Shown here in pieces: positions 1 to 7,680 of a stretch of 64,000 nt of DNA (positions are counted from its first letter, which is position 1; each line of letters begins with the position of its first letter). The notes under the pieces were generated by a model. That model searched no databases. It had not been told where the DNA came from and worked only from the letters and a program-made list of their open reading frames with translations. The translations under genes were made by a program, and so were the position numbers. Source of the DNA: Sphingobacterium sp. B16(2022) (lineage in GTDB: Bacteria > Bacteroidota > Bacteroidia > Sphingobacteriales > Sphingobacteriaceae); NCBI RefSeq assembly GCF_012030425.1, contig NZ_JAAUVN010000003.1:310001-374000 (forward strand). The letters run 5' to 3'.

Positions 1-453
1 GCCTGCTGTTAATTCAAAAAACTGATGGTAATGACCTACAGGATTATCTGTATCAACAACTTGTGCATTTTCAAATGCACCATAAAAATTAGCGCCTTCG
101 TCAACTACAAATGAGACTGTATAAGTCTTTGACCATGCACCATCTTGAGAAGTTACCGTATATTTTTGAGGTTGTGAAAAATCAAGTTCGGTACCACTTT
201 TTGGCAAGATAGTCGCTCCTGGTGTCAACACAAACTCAGGCGTATGTACGTAACTACCAGAAAAGCGTTTTAGTTTAAAAATAATCGTATTATTACCTAT
301 AGAAGGTGCTGTACTAAGTGCTAAATCTCCATTCAGAATACTCGCCTGTTCAATATCAGCTTCTGTATTCAATGCCTCTTCTTTAATACAGCCATTTAAT
401 CCAAAAAACAGCATAATACAAATCATAAACGATAGAATTCGTTTTTGTTCCAT
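1..453 (-). CDS. Partial lipoprotein with probable carbohydrate-metabolism (PCMD-type) architecture
   Basis: The reading frame is open from an ATG at 453 to the window edge, giving 151 residues, so the C-terminus is missing. Residues 1-22 form a lipoprotein signal: basic MEQKR, a hydrophobic stretch, then LNGC with Cys22 as the lipid site. After it come short Ig-like or PKD-like repeats of the type 'TPGATILPKSGTELDFSQPQ' and 'YTVTSQDGAWSKTYTVSF'. That pattern is typical of the N-terminal region of Bacteroidota PCMD (PF13201) lipoproteins, whose C-terminal domain would lie outside the window. A role at the outer-membrane surface in glycan binding is inference. A perfect -7 box lies 57 bases upstream, so the gene probably has its own promoter. 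Confidence 0.7.
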   Translation of the reverse strand, partial: MEQKRILSFMICIMLFFGLNGCIKEEALNTEADIEQASILNGDLALSTAPSIGNNTIIFKLKRFSGSYVHTPEFVLTPGATILPKSGTELDFSQPQKYTVTSQDGAWSKTYTVSFVVDEGANFYGAFENAQVVDTDNPVGHYHQFFELTAG

Positions 454-509
454 AATAAATTAATATTTAATGTAAAATATCGTTAATTGTGAGAATTATT
501 AACGTGGCG

Positions 510-517
510 CAAAGTTA
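510..517 (-). promoter_or_regulatory. -7 promoter box of the partial lipoprotein gene
   Basis: On the minus strand the sequence reads TAACTTTG, a perfect match to the Bacteroidota -7 box TANNTTTG. A start site near 503 would give a leader of about 50 nt to the ATG at 453. A TTG sits 15 bases upstream of the box, which is closer than usual for a -33 element. Confidence 0.45.
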
Positions 518-603
518 AGATTGTTGGGGTAACAACTTAAATTTCGTGGAGAAAAAAGACCTTTGTCTCTAAAACTTGACAATTAAAGGAAATTCAACTG
601 TTA

Positions 604-957
604 TTAAAGATTTTCTTTTATTTTTTTAGGCAATGATGCAAATACAAGATCATAACTATGATCAATTAATTCCAATAACTTTTGGTCTGTTAATTCACGA
701 TTTGCATGAACTGTATTCCAATGTTTCTTATTCATATGATAACCTGGAAAAACTGTCTGCAGAAATTCCTGTCTCAAACTAATAGCATACTCTGGATCAC
801 ACTTAACATTAAAAGATAGTCCCTCCAATTGATCTAACCCAACTAATAGAAAAACTTTAGAAGCAACTTTAAAAACCAGTGTATCAGGACCAAATGGAAG
901 TTCTTCTGTTACTGCATTTTTTGCTATGCAATAATCGCGTAATTCTTCGATATTCAT
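604..957 (-). CDS. MmcQ/YjbR family protein
   Basis: This 117-residue protein matches the MmcQ/YjbR fold along its whole length. Recognisable blocks are the N-terminal 'EELPFGPDTLVFKV', the central 'LSFNVKCDPEYAISLRQEF' and the family signature 'PGYHMNKKHWNTV' near residues 72-84. The E. coli YjbR structure resembles a cyclic double-wing DNA-binding fold, but no member has a firm biochemical role. The ATG at 957 gives the normal family length. It appears to be a single-gene unit, divergent from the barrel gene that starts at 1152. Confidence 0.88.
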   Translation of the reverse strand: MNIEELRDYCIAKNAVTEELPFGPDTLVFKVASKVFLLVGLDQLEGLSFNVKCDPEYAISLRQEFLQTVFPGYHMNKKHWNTVHANRELTDQKLLELIDHSYDLVFASLPKKIKENL

Positions 958-1117
958 GTTTGGATTTTTTCTGAAAGTTAAGAAATAATTATTATTTTAC
1001 CCAATGTACAGCCTGCTGATAAAGATTATAAAAAAACAAAAAATGTTAATTATTGTAAATAATGCTCTGTTTTTATAACATTCTGATTACACAAATATTA
1101 AGAACCGGTTAATATTC

Positions 1118-1125
1118 TATATTTG
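1118..1125 (+). promoter_or_regulatory. -7 promoter box of the barrel/GLPGLI operon
   Basis: TATATTTG matches TANNTTTG perfectly. Transcription from about 1131 would give a leader of about 20 nt before the ATG at 1152. No clear -33 TTG is seen at the usual distance. Confidence 0.45.
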
Positions 1126-1151
1126 ACACATAACTTCACCTAAATAGCATT

Positions 1152-3824
1152 ATGAACAGGATATTTTTCCTCCTATTATTTTTTTGCACATCATTAAGTT
1201 ACGCACAAACTTCTATTAAGGGTAAGGTTATAGATCGAGGCGAAAACAAGCCCCTTTTCAATGCTTCAGTAATCTTACTTACGGCACAAGATTCTATTTT
1301 GAAAGTATTTACACGCACAAACGAGGAAGGTAGTTTCAATATTCAACCCCCAGAAAAAGGTGCTTATCGCGTACTTGTGACTTATCCAAAATTTGAACTA
1401 TACAGTGACATTATAAATGTAGAAGATAGCAAGATTGATTTACATGATATTAAGATAAGTTCACGAGCCAATGTTCTTGAAGAGGTTGTTATTACGCAAA
1501 AACTACCAATAAAAATTAAAGGTGACACAATAGAATATAATGCCGGTAGTTTTGAAACTGAAAAAAATGCAAAATTGGAAGACCTTCTCCGAAGGTTACC
1601 CGGTATGACTGTATCTTCGGACGGAACTATTACTGCTCAGGGGAAAACAGTTTCAAAGGTATTGATAGATGGTGAAGAATTTTTTGGTTATGATCCTAAA
1701 ATTGCGATTCGCAATGTTAGAGCAGATGCTATTGACAAAGTACAGGTATACGAGAAAAAATCTGATGAAGCTGAATTAACGGGAGTGGATGACGGCGTAC
1801 GTATCAAAACGGTTAATGTGGTGCTTAAAGAAGAAGCTAGAAAAGGTATTTTCGGAAATGCGAATGCTACAATTGGTACTAAACATTTATTTGACGCGGG
1901 TTTATTTGCCGCTAAATTCAATCGTTCTGAACGTATAGGACTAACCGGAAACTGGAACAATATGGGAGGGGGAAATGATTCAAGGATCCGTTCCAATGCC
2001 AGCATTCAAGGTAAACCTGAATATAAAAATATTGGCGTAAATTATGATAATGTATTTCTAAAGAAAAGATTATCATTAAATTCCAGTTATAATTTCAACA
2101 ACAACAGCGCTACTAATGAACGAACTTCTAACGTTAAGGAATTATTTGAAGACAAAACACAAGAAACAATAGGAAGTAACAGCTCCGATAACGATACAAA
2201 AAATAACAATGTCAGAACACAGGTACGATTCAAAATCGATTCTATCCAAAATCTAGACGTTCAATTGAATGCAGGCAAATCAGACACCTATACTAAAAGT
2301 ACGTCGAACCGTAGGATCACCATTAATGACACTACACTAACGAACACTTTTGATGAAAATAACAGCTCAAAGGGAAATAATGATAATGCCGATTTCCGTA
2401 TTAATTATAGAAGAAGATTAAACAATAATGGACGGTCTATTAATGTTCAGTTTAATACGCAATTATCACAAAGTGAATCTATTGGTCAAACAAAATCGAT
2501 TACAAACTATTATAAAAACAACGCGCTTAACAGAGCTGATACTATAGATCAAAAACGTGTAAACGAAGCGAAGAACAATCGAATCGGTGCTTCTCTAAAT
2601 TTAAATGAGAAATTACTTCAAGACTTGTACCTAACTGTAGGATATACGATGAACAGTAGCGTTTCAAAAAGTCTAAATAGATCATTAAATGCCAATGGAC
2701 TGGGTGAATATACGTTGTTAGATTCATTATATTCTAAAAATGAAGAAAACAAAAATTTCAATCAGGGTGCAAATATTCAGTTAAACTACAACATTAAAGA
2801 CAAACTCAATATTAACCTATCAAATACGATGAGCTATAGGAATCAAAAATTAATTGACACCTATCGTGATATTAATCTCAATCGCAACTTTTGGGATAAT
2901 AACCTGAATATGAATGTTAATTACAAATTGTCTTTAAACAAAAATTTGATGCTTAGCTACGGTACATCGAACAGAATTCCGACGTTCGGACAATTGATAG
3001 CCTTACAACCACAGACAAATCCATTATTTGTACAATTAGGAAACCCCGATTTAAAGAAATCAACTGAAAACTCTTATAATTTAAATTTTAATACCTTTAG
3101 CATTTTAAGAAGTTCGAGCTTCAATATCAATGCGGGTATTACAACAACACATAATCCGATTGCAAATAAGAGAATCCTTGATTCTGAAGGGGTGACAACC
3201 AGTAATTATGAAAACATACGAGATAAAATAAACTGGTCCGCTAGAGTATACTCTGGTTATAGTAAACCTTTATTTAATAATTTACTTCAGTTCAATCCAA
3301 ATGCGAATTTAAGTTATGGAAATAGTTACGACTTTCTGAATGGTGTATTGAACAATTCCAAGAACTACAATGCAAGTGCAGGTTTTGGATTAAATAAACA
3401 AAATTCTAAGGTTATTGACTTCAACTTCTTTACGAATATAGGTGTTGATCGTGTGGAGACTCTTTTACAACCTGATTTAAACAGTAATAGTCTGAGAGCA
3501 AATATCAATACGGATATCAAATACTTCCTACCCTTTAAATTTGATCTGGTGCAGGTTATTAATTACGGATATACGGGTAAGAACAAAGTATACACTAAAG
3601 CTATCAATCAATTTTATATGAATATGGAATTAAATAAGAAATTGATGAGCAATAACCTACAATTAAGCTTAAAAGCATTTGATATTTTTAAAACATTCAA
3701 TACTACCAATCGCTCATTTGACAGCAGTAAATTTTCGGAATCACAACAACAGATGCTTACTCAATATTTCATGCTTGGATTGAAATGGGATTTTAACAAA
3801 AAATTAGGAAAGAAAAATGACTAA
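1152..3824 (+). CDS. TonB-dependent-receptor-like outer membrane barrel (carboxypeptidase-regulatory N-terminus)
   Basis: The 890-residue protein starts with a signal peptide (MNRIFFLLLFFCTSLSYA, cleavage before Q19). A CarboxypepD_reg-like beta-sandwich follows at about 20-100, then a plug-like segment at about 115-230 containing 'GDTIEYNAGSF', 'LPGMTVSSDGTITAQGK' and 'VLIDGEEFFG'. The rest is a long Asn/Ser-rich outer membrane beta-barrel of the OMP_b-brl_3 type (PF14905). No SusD partner is adjacent. Instead the gene overlaps a GLPGLI gene by 8 bases, a pairing often seen in Bacteroidota. The substrate is unknown. Peptide or metal handling at the outer membrane would be inference only. Confidence 0.88.
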   Translation: MNRIFFLLLFFCTSLSYAQTSIKGKVIDRGENKPLFNASVILLTAQDSILKVFTRTNEEGSFNIQPPEKGAYRVLVTYPKFELYSDIINVEDSKIDLHDIKISSRANVLEEVVITQKLPIKIKGDTIEYNAGSFETEKNAKLEDLLRRLPGMTVSSDGTITAQGKTVSKVLIDGEEFFGYDPKIAIRNVRADAIDKVQVYEKKSDEAELTGVDDGVRIKTVNVVLKEEARKGIFGNANATIGTKHLFDAGLFAAKFNRSERIGLTGNWNNMGGGNDSRIRSNASIQGKPEYKNIGVNYDNVFLKKRLSLNSSYNFNNNSATNERTSNVKELFEDKTQETIGSNSSDNDTKNNNVRTQVRFKIDSIQNLDVQLNAGKSDTYTKSTSNRRITINDTTLTNTFDENNSSKGNNDNADFRINYRRRLNNNGRSINVQFNTQLSQSESIGQTKSITNYYKNNALNRADTIDQKRVNEAKNNRIGASLNLNEKLLQDLYLTVGYTMNSSVSKSLNRSLNANGLGEYTLLDSLYSKNEENKNFNQGANIQLNYNIKDKLNINLSNTMSYRNQKLIDTYRDINLNRNFWDNNLNMNVNYKLSLNKNLMLSYGTSNRIPTFGQLIALQPQTNPLFVQLGNPDLKKSTENSYNLNFNTFSILRSSSFNINAGITTTHNPIANKRILDSEGVTTSNYENIRDKINWSARVYSGYSKPLFNNLLQFNPNANLSYGNSYDFLNGVLNNSKNYNASAGFGLNKQNSKVIDFNFFTNIGVDRVETLLQPDLNSNSLRANINTDIKYFLPFKFDLVQVINYGYTGKNKVYTKAINQFYMNMELNKKLMSNNLQLSLKAFDIFKTFNTTNRSFDSSKFSESQQQMLTQYFMLGLKWDFNKKLGKKND

Positions 3825-4725
3825 ATTATTAATAGGTTTCATTCTTTTGCTATTTGGCACAGATGCATTTGCGCAACATGCTTACTTTGCAACAAAGGGA
3901 ACCATCAATTTTGAAAAAGTGGTGTATACGAAAGCGAGAATGCGAGAATTGATGGCTAAGCATGGTGGAAACGGTAATAGAGGTATGATGTACATGGGAA
4001 ACATCGATGAAATGCCAGAAAGTTCTACATCCAATTTTGTTCTGAAGTTTGATGAGAACCAGACATTGATGGAGTCCAATGCAGAAGAAACGCCAACAAA
4101 ACCCAATACCTCACCAGCAAATACAAGAGTTGGAAGAAGTTCAGGAGGAGGACGAGGGAATGCAGGAGGACGAGGGAATGCAGGAGCCAATCAACGAACA
4201 GGCACAAATGGAGGTGGCGGTATGCGTGGCATGGGCAGAGGAAACAACAGAATGGGCGATAAAACTTATTTTCAGAACCTTAAAGCTAAGCTTTCTGAAG
4301 TACAGCTTCAAATTGACGAAAAAATTATTATAAAAGATAGTCTTCAGGATGTTACATGGCGATTCACAGATGAGTTTAGAACAATTTCAGGGTATGAATG
4401 TAGACGTGTAAATGGGGCGACGAAAGATTCACTCTATCTAATCGCTTTTTATTCAGAAGAGATTCCTGTCTCAGGAGGGCCGGTATTAACAGGAGGATTG
4501 CCCGGAATGATCTTGGGACTTGTTGTTCCTGAAATGCATATCAATTATTGGGCGACTGAGGTAAAATTCACCACTGATCAGGTTTCAAGTTCGTGGAAAG
4601 ATAAAAAAGCAAAAGAGATGTCATCCAACGAATTTTTCAAATTGCTTTCAGGCAGTATGTTTAGGGGAAGAGGTAACAGTGATGCGCAACAAAGAAGACA
4701 AATATTAGAGCAGATTCTTTATTAA
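3817..4725 (+). CDS. GLPGLI family exported protein
   Basis: The protein has 302 residues and a signal peptide (MTKLLIGFILLLFGTDAFA). The family signature is visible as 'GGLPGMILGLVVPEMHINYWA' near residues 226-246 (TIGR01200), and 'ISGYECRRVNG' upstream is also typical. The start codon lies inside the end of the barrel gene, so translation is probably coupled. Residues ~105-148 form a Gly/Arg/Asn-rich low-complexity insert, part of which is an 18-bp tandem duplication at 4147-4182. The family is periplasmic or surface-associated and accompanies barrels like the one upstream. Its biochemical role is not established. Confidence 0.9.
   Translation: MTKLLIGFILLLFGTDAFAQHAYFATKGTINFEKVVYTKARMRELMAKHGGNGNRGMMYMGNIDEMPESSTSNFVLKFDENQTLMESNAEETPTKPNTSPANTRVGRSSGGGRGNAGGRGNAGANQRTGTNGGGGMRGMGRGNNRMGDKTYFQNLKAKLSEVQLQIDEKIIIKDSLQDVTWRFTDEFRTISGYECRRVNGATKDSLYLIAFYSEEIPVSGGPVLTGGLPGMILGLVVPEMHINYWATEVKFTTDQVSSSWKDKKAKEMSSNEFFKLLSGSMFRGRGNSDAQQRRQILEQILY
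4147..4182 (+). repeat. 18-bp perfect tandem duplication in the GLPGLI gene
   Basis: The unit GGAGGACGAGGGAATGCA occurs at 4147-4164 and again at 4165-4182, in frame, encoding repeated Gly-Arg-Gly-Asn-Ala. It lies in the low-complexity Gly/Arg insert and is a likely site of length variation between strains. Confidence 0.85.
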
Positions 4726-4740
4726 AGAATCTGCTCTAAT
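4704..4740. terminator. Bidirectional hairpin between GLPGLI and thioredoxin-like genes
   Basis: A perfect 18-bp inverted repeat with a one-base loop (arms 4704-4721 and 4723-4740) begins inside the last codons of the GLPGLI gene and includes its stop codon. It lies between convergent genes. The T tract is weak, so termination is inferred from position and stem strength. Confidence 0.7.
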
Positions 4741-4743
4741 CAG

Positions 4744-5298
4744 TTATCGACTAAGTATGTCAACTAATTCCTCCTGTATGGCAACTCCTTTATCTTGATT
4801 ATACCATTTTTGAATCTCTTCTTTAATGTCATTAAATTCAGCTCCTTTACCTTTCATCATAACAAATAGATCTGTACAGCCCTGAGGGCGCGGTCCCCAT
4901 ACAGCCAAGTCATCACCTTGCTCATTACGAATCACTAATTTAGGAATAGACTTTCCGCCATTGGTCAAATATTGGTTAATTGTATAAGGTTCCGAATCAC
5001 GTAACTGTATATCCAGAACAAGCAATGGATTACTCTTCACCATCTGGTAAATCATGGGGACAGAATGAGCGGCATCACCGCACCATGGTTCTGTTATTAA
5101 GATCCAATGTTGCTTGGTTGCAATCCCGTTCATAAATGAAGCTGTTTCAGCATTGGGTTCAAATTTTTTCAACCAGCGATTCATTCTCGACCAATTTAAT
5201 TTGGTGTAATTAAAGATTTCTTCGTCTTGATAACCTTCATAATTCTCGGGATTTTCTACGATAGCTTTAAAATAGGATACGTATTCTTCGAACTGCAT
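4744..5298 (-). CDS. Thioredoxin-fold family protein with a single-cysteine WCGD motif
   Basis: The 184-residue protein has a thioredoxin-like core with 'ILITEPWCGDAAHSVPMI' near residues 67-84, a cis-Pro block 'GGKSIPKLVI' at about 113-122, and no signal peptide. The usual CxxC is reduced to a single cysteine followed by Gly-Asp-Ala, so classical dithiol oxidoreductase activity is unlikely. A role in thiol or bacillithiol-type chemistry, or as a non-redox thioredoxin fold, is inference. The gene stands alone, convergent with the GLPGLI gene and divergent from dnaK. Confidence 0.85.
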   Translation of the reverse strand: MQFEEYVSYFKAIVENPENYEGYQDEEIFNYTKLNWSRMNRWLKKFEPNAETASFMNGIATKQHWILITEPWCGDAAHSVPMIYQMVKSNPLLVLDIQLRDSEPYTINQYLTNGGKSIPKLVIRNEQGDDLAVWGPRPQGCTDLFVMMKGKGAEFNDIKEEIQKWYNQDKGVAIQEELVDILSR

Positions 5299-5380
5299 AT
5301 ATTAGCTTTTATATTTTGGGATACAATATGACAAAATTTTGCCATTTGCACAATTCAGACGAAATAAAGAAACATAGAAA

Positions 5381-5393
5381 TGACAGTTTGTCA
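5381..5393. promoter_or_regulatory. Short palindrome TGACA-N3-TGTCA upstream of dnaK
   Basis: TGACAGTTTGTCA is a perfect 5-3-5 inverted repeat about 120 bases before the dnaK start. A second, looser TGAC-N8-GTCA pair follows at 5401-5416. The same half-site recurs in two other intergenic regions of this window. Operator function is inference. Confidence 0.3.
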
Positions 5394-5447
5394 CCAATTC
5401 TGACGTTTACTTGTCAATTTTATTCATTTTCATCAAAACAAAATGAT

Positions 5448-5463
5448 TGGCACAAGGGTTGAT
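5448..5463 (+). promoter_or_regulatory. Sigma-54-like element upstream of dnaK
   Basis: TGGCACAAGGGTTGAT matches the -24/-12 consensus TGGCACRNNNNTTGCW at all defined positions except the final C of the -12 GC pair. The GG-to-G spacing is correct. A start near 5475 would leave a leader of about 37 nt. I see no TANNTTTG box between the divergent start codons on the dnaK strand, so this is the best candidate promoter, although the -12 mismatch is at a critical base. Confidence 0.35.
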
Positions 5464-5511
5464 TAGGTAGGTATACAACAAACAGATTAGTAAAAAATAA
5501 ATATATATAAT

Positions 5512-7416
5512 ATGTCTAAAATAATAGGAATCGACTTAGGTACGACCAATTCATGTGTTGCTGTAATGGAAGGTAACGAACCGGTAGTTATTGCTAACAA
5601 TGAGGGTAAACGTACAACCCCTTCTATCGTTGCTTTTGTTGAAGGTGGCGAGCGTAAGGTAGGTGATCCAGCAAAACGTCAAGCGATCACAAACCCGACT
5701 AAAACTATTTACTCTATTAAACGCTTTATGGGTTTATCTTATGATGAGTCTGTAAATGAAGCGCAACATGTACCTTATAATGTAGTAAAAGGCGACAACA
5801 ATACACCACGTGTAGAAATTGACGACCGTAAATATACACCTCAAGAAATTTCAGCTATGATTCTTCAAAAAATGAAGAAAACTGCAGAAGATTTCTTAGG
5901 TCAAGAAGTAACTGAAGCTGTAATTACAGTTCCTGCATACTTCAATGATGCACAACGTCAAGCAACTAAAGAAGCTGGTGAAATCGCTGGTTTAACAGTT
6001 AAACGTATTATCAACGAGCCAACAGCTGCTGCTTTAGCTTATGGTTTAGATAAAGCACACAAAGACATGAAAATTGTTGTTTTTGACTGTGGTGGTGGTA
6101 CACATGACGTTTCAGTATTGGAATTAGGTGATGGTGTATTTGAAGTTAAATCTACTGACGGTGATACACACTTAGGTGGTGATGACTTTGATAATGTAAT
6201 CATCAACTGGTTAAATGACGAGTTTAAAAACGAAAACAATGGCTTTGACTTGAAAAAAGATCCAATGGCATTGCAACGTTTGAAAGAAGCTGCTGAGAAA
6301 GCTAAAATTGAATTATCAAGCACAACTTCTACTGAAATCAATTTGCCATACATCACTGCTGATGCAACAGGCCCGAAACACTTAGTTCGTCCTTTATCAC
6401 GTGCTAAATTTGAAAGCTTAGCTGCTGATTTGATCAAACGTACAATTGATCCTTGTCGTTCTGCATTGAAAAATGCTGGATTCAGTACAGGTGATATCGA
6501 TGAGATCATCTTAGTTGGTGGCTCTACACGTATCCCTGCAATCGTTGATGCAGTAAAAGCATTCTTCGGAAAAGAGCCTTCTAAAGGTGTTAACCCTGAT
6601 GAAGTTGTAGCATTAGGTGCTGCTATCCAAGGTGGTGTATTAACTGGTGAAGTGAAAGACGTATTATTATTAGACGTTACTCCTTTATCATTAGGTATCG
6701 AAACAATGGGTGGTGTGATGACTAAATTAATTGAAGCAAATACAACTATTCCTACTAAAAAGTCTGAAACGTTCTCAACTGCTTCTGATAATCAACCATC
6801 TGTTGAAATCCACATCTTACAAGGAGAGCGTCCAATGGCTGCTCAAAACCGTACGATTGGCCGTTTCCACTTAAATGATATTCCTTCTGCTCCTCGTGGT
6901 GTTCCTCAAATTGAAGTAACATTCGACATCGATGCAAATGGTATCATTAAAGTTTCTGCTAAAGATAAAGCAACTGGAAAAGAGCAAAATATCCGTATTG
7001 AAGCTTCATCTGGTTTATCTGACGAAGAAATCAAAAAAATGAAAGAAGAAGCTGAAGCAAATGCTGAAGCGGATCAAAAAATGAAAGAAGAAGCTGATAA
7101 AATCAATGGTGCAGATGCTTTGATTTTCTCAACTGAAAAACAATTAAAAGAATACGGAGATAAAATTTCAGCAGATAAAAAAGCGGCTATCGAAGCTGGT
7201 TTAGTAAAATTGAAAGCTGCTTTTGAAGCAAGAAGTTTTGCTGATATCGATTCAGCTTCTGCAGAAGTAAACAATGCTTGGAATGCTGCTTCTGAAGAGA
7301 TGTATGCTGCTTCACAAGGTGGTTCACAACCTCAAGGTGATGCTGGTCAAGCAAACAATGGTGGTAACCAAGGTGGTGATGACGTAACTGACGTAGAATA
7401 CGAAGAAGTCAAATAA
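5512..7416 (+). CDS. dnaK: Molecular chaperone DnaK (Hsp70)
   Basis: The full-length 634-residue Hsp70 opens with the phosphate-1 loop 'GIDLGTTNSCVAVMEG' at residues 5-20. It also has 'VPAYFNDAQRQATKEAG', 'INEPTAAALAYG', the linker 'DVLLLDVTPLSLGIETMGG' and a Gly/Gln/Asn-rich C-terminus ending near EYEEVK (cf. EEVD-like tails). It folds and protects proteins with DnaJ and GrpE, neither of which is nearby. The phosphate-2 motif reads DCGGGTHD, where most DnaK proteins have DLGGGTFD. Codon use is strongly biased, as expected for a highly expressed gene. The upstream region holds a sigma-54-like element and small palindromes. Confidence 0.98.
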   Translation: MSKIIGIDLGTTNSCVAVMEGNEPVVIANNEGKRTTPSIVAFVEGGERKVGDPAKRQAITNPTKTIYSIKRFMGLSYDESVNEAQHVPYNVVKGDNNTPRVEIDDRKYTPQEISAMILQKMKKTAEDFLGQEVTEAVITVPAYFNDAQRQATKEAGEIAGLTVKRIINEPTAAALAYGLDKAHKDMKIVVFDCGGGTHDVSVLELGDGVFEVKSTDGDTHLGGDDFDNVIINWLNDEFKNENNGFDLKKDPMALQRLKEAAEKAKIELSSTTSTEINLPYITADATGPKHLVRPLSRAKFESLAADLIKRTIDPCRSALKNAGFSTGDIDEIILVGGSTRIPAIVDAVKAFFGKEPSKGVNPDEVVALGAAIQGGVLTGEVKDVLLLDVTPLSLGIETMGGVMTKLIEANTTIPTKKSETFSTASDNQPSVEIHILQGERPMAAQNRTIGRFHLNDIPSAPRGVPQIEVTFDIDANGIIKVSAKDKATGKEQNIRIEASSGLSDEEIKKMKEEAEANAEADQKMKEEADKINGADALIFSTEKQLKEYGDKISADKKAAIEAGLVKLKAAFEARSFADIDSASAEVNNAWNAASEEMYAASQGGSQPQGDAGQANNGGNQGGDDVTDVEYEEVK

Positions 7417-7436
7417 TTACACTCCTTTTAAATAAT

Positions 7437-7469
7437 AAAAAGCTCGAAGATGAATCTTCGAGCTTTTTT
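7437..7469. terminator. Bidirectional terminator after dnaK
   Basis: A 15-bp perfect stem with a GA loop (arms 7437-7451 and 7454-7468) is flanked by an A run and a T run. It serves dnaK on the plus strand and the convergent Xre gene on the minus strand. Confidence 0.9.
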
Positions 7470-7473
7470 ATTA

Positions 7474-7680
7474 TTAGACCAAGTCTGAATCTTCCAATTG
7501 GAATAATTCTTCTATACTTTTATCCAATACTCTTGATAACTTAAGTGCCAATACAGTTGAAGGAACATATTTCGCAGCTTCCAAGGCATTGATTGTCTGT
7601 CTACTTACTCCGACTTTATTTGCTAACTGTTCTTGTGAATAATCTTTCATCAGTCGATTGATTTTAATATTATTCTTCAT
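7474..7680 (-). CDS. Small Xre-family (Cro/C1 type) transcriptional regulator
   Basis: The 68-residue protein is almost entirely one HTH_3 domain: 'DYSQEQLANKVGVSRQTINALEAAKYVPSTVLALKLSRVL' with recognition helix around SRQTINALE. This short form commonly follows a gene for a small multi-pass membrane protein, as here. The start is decided by a perfect AGGAGG on the minus strand at 7688-7693, seven bases before the ATG, which is rare in Bacteroidota. The ATG lies inside the end of the membrane-protein gene (11-base overlap), so translation is coupled. It probably binds the large inverted repeat upstream of the operon. Confidence 0.9.
   Translation of the reverse strand: MKNNIKINRLMKDYSQEQLANKVGVSRQTINALEAAKYVPSTVLALKLSRVLDKSIEELFQLEDSDLV

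Noticed and set aside
4079..4333. Plus-strand ORF inside the GLPGLI gene
   Set aside because: It is a shifted-frame shadow of the Gly/Arg-rich repeat and has no features of its own.
6039..6509. 156-codon antisense ORF inside dnaK
   Set aside because: It is a by-product of the strong codon bias of dnaK and lacks any recognisable domain.
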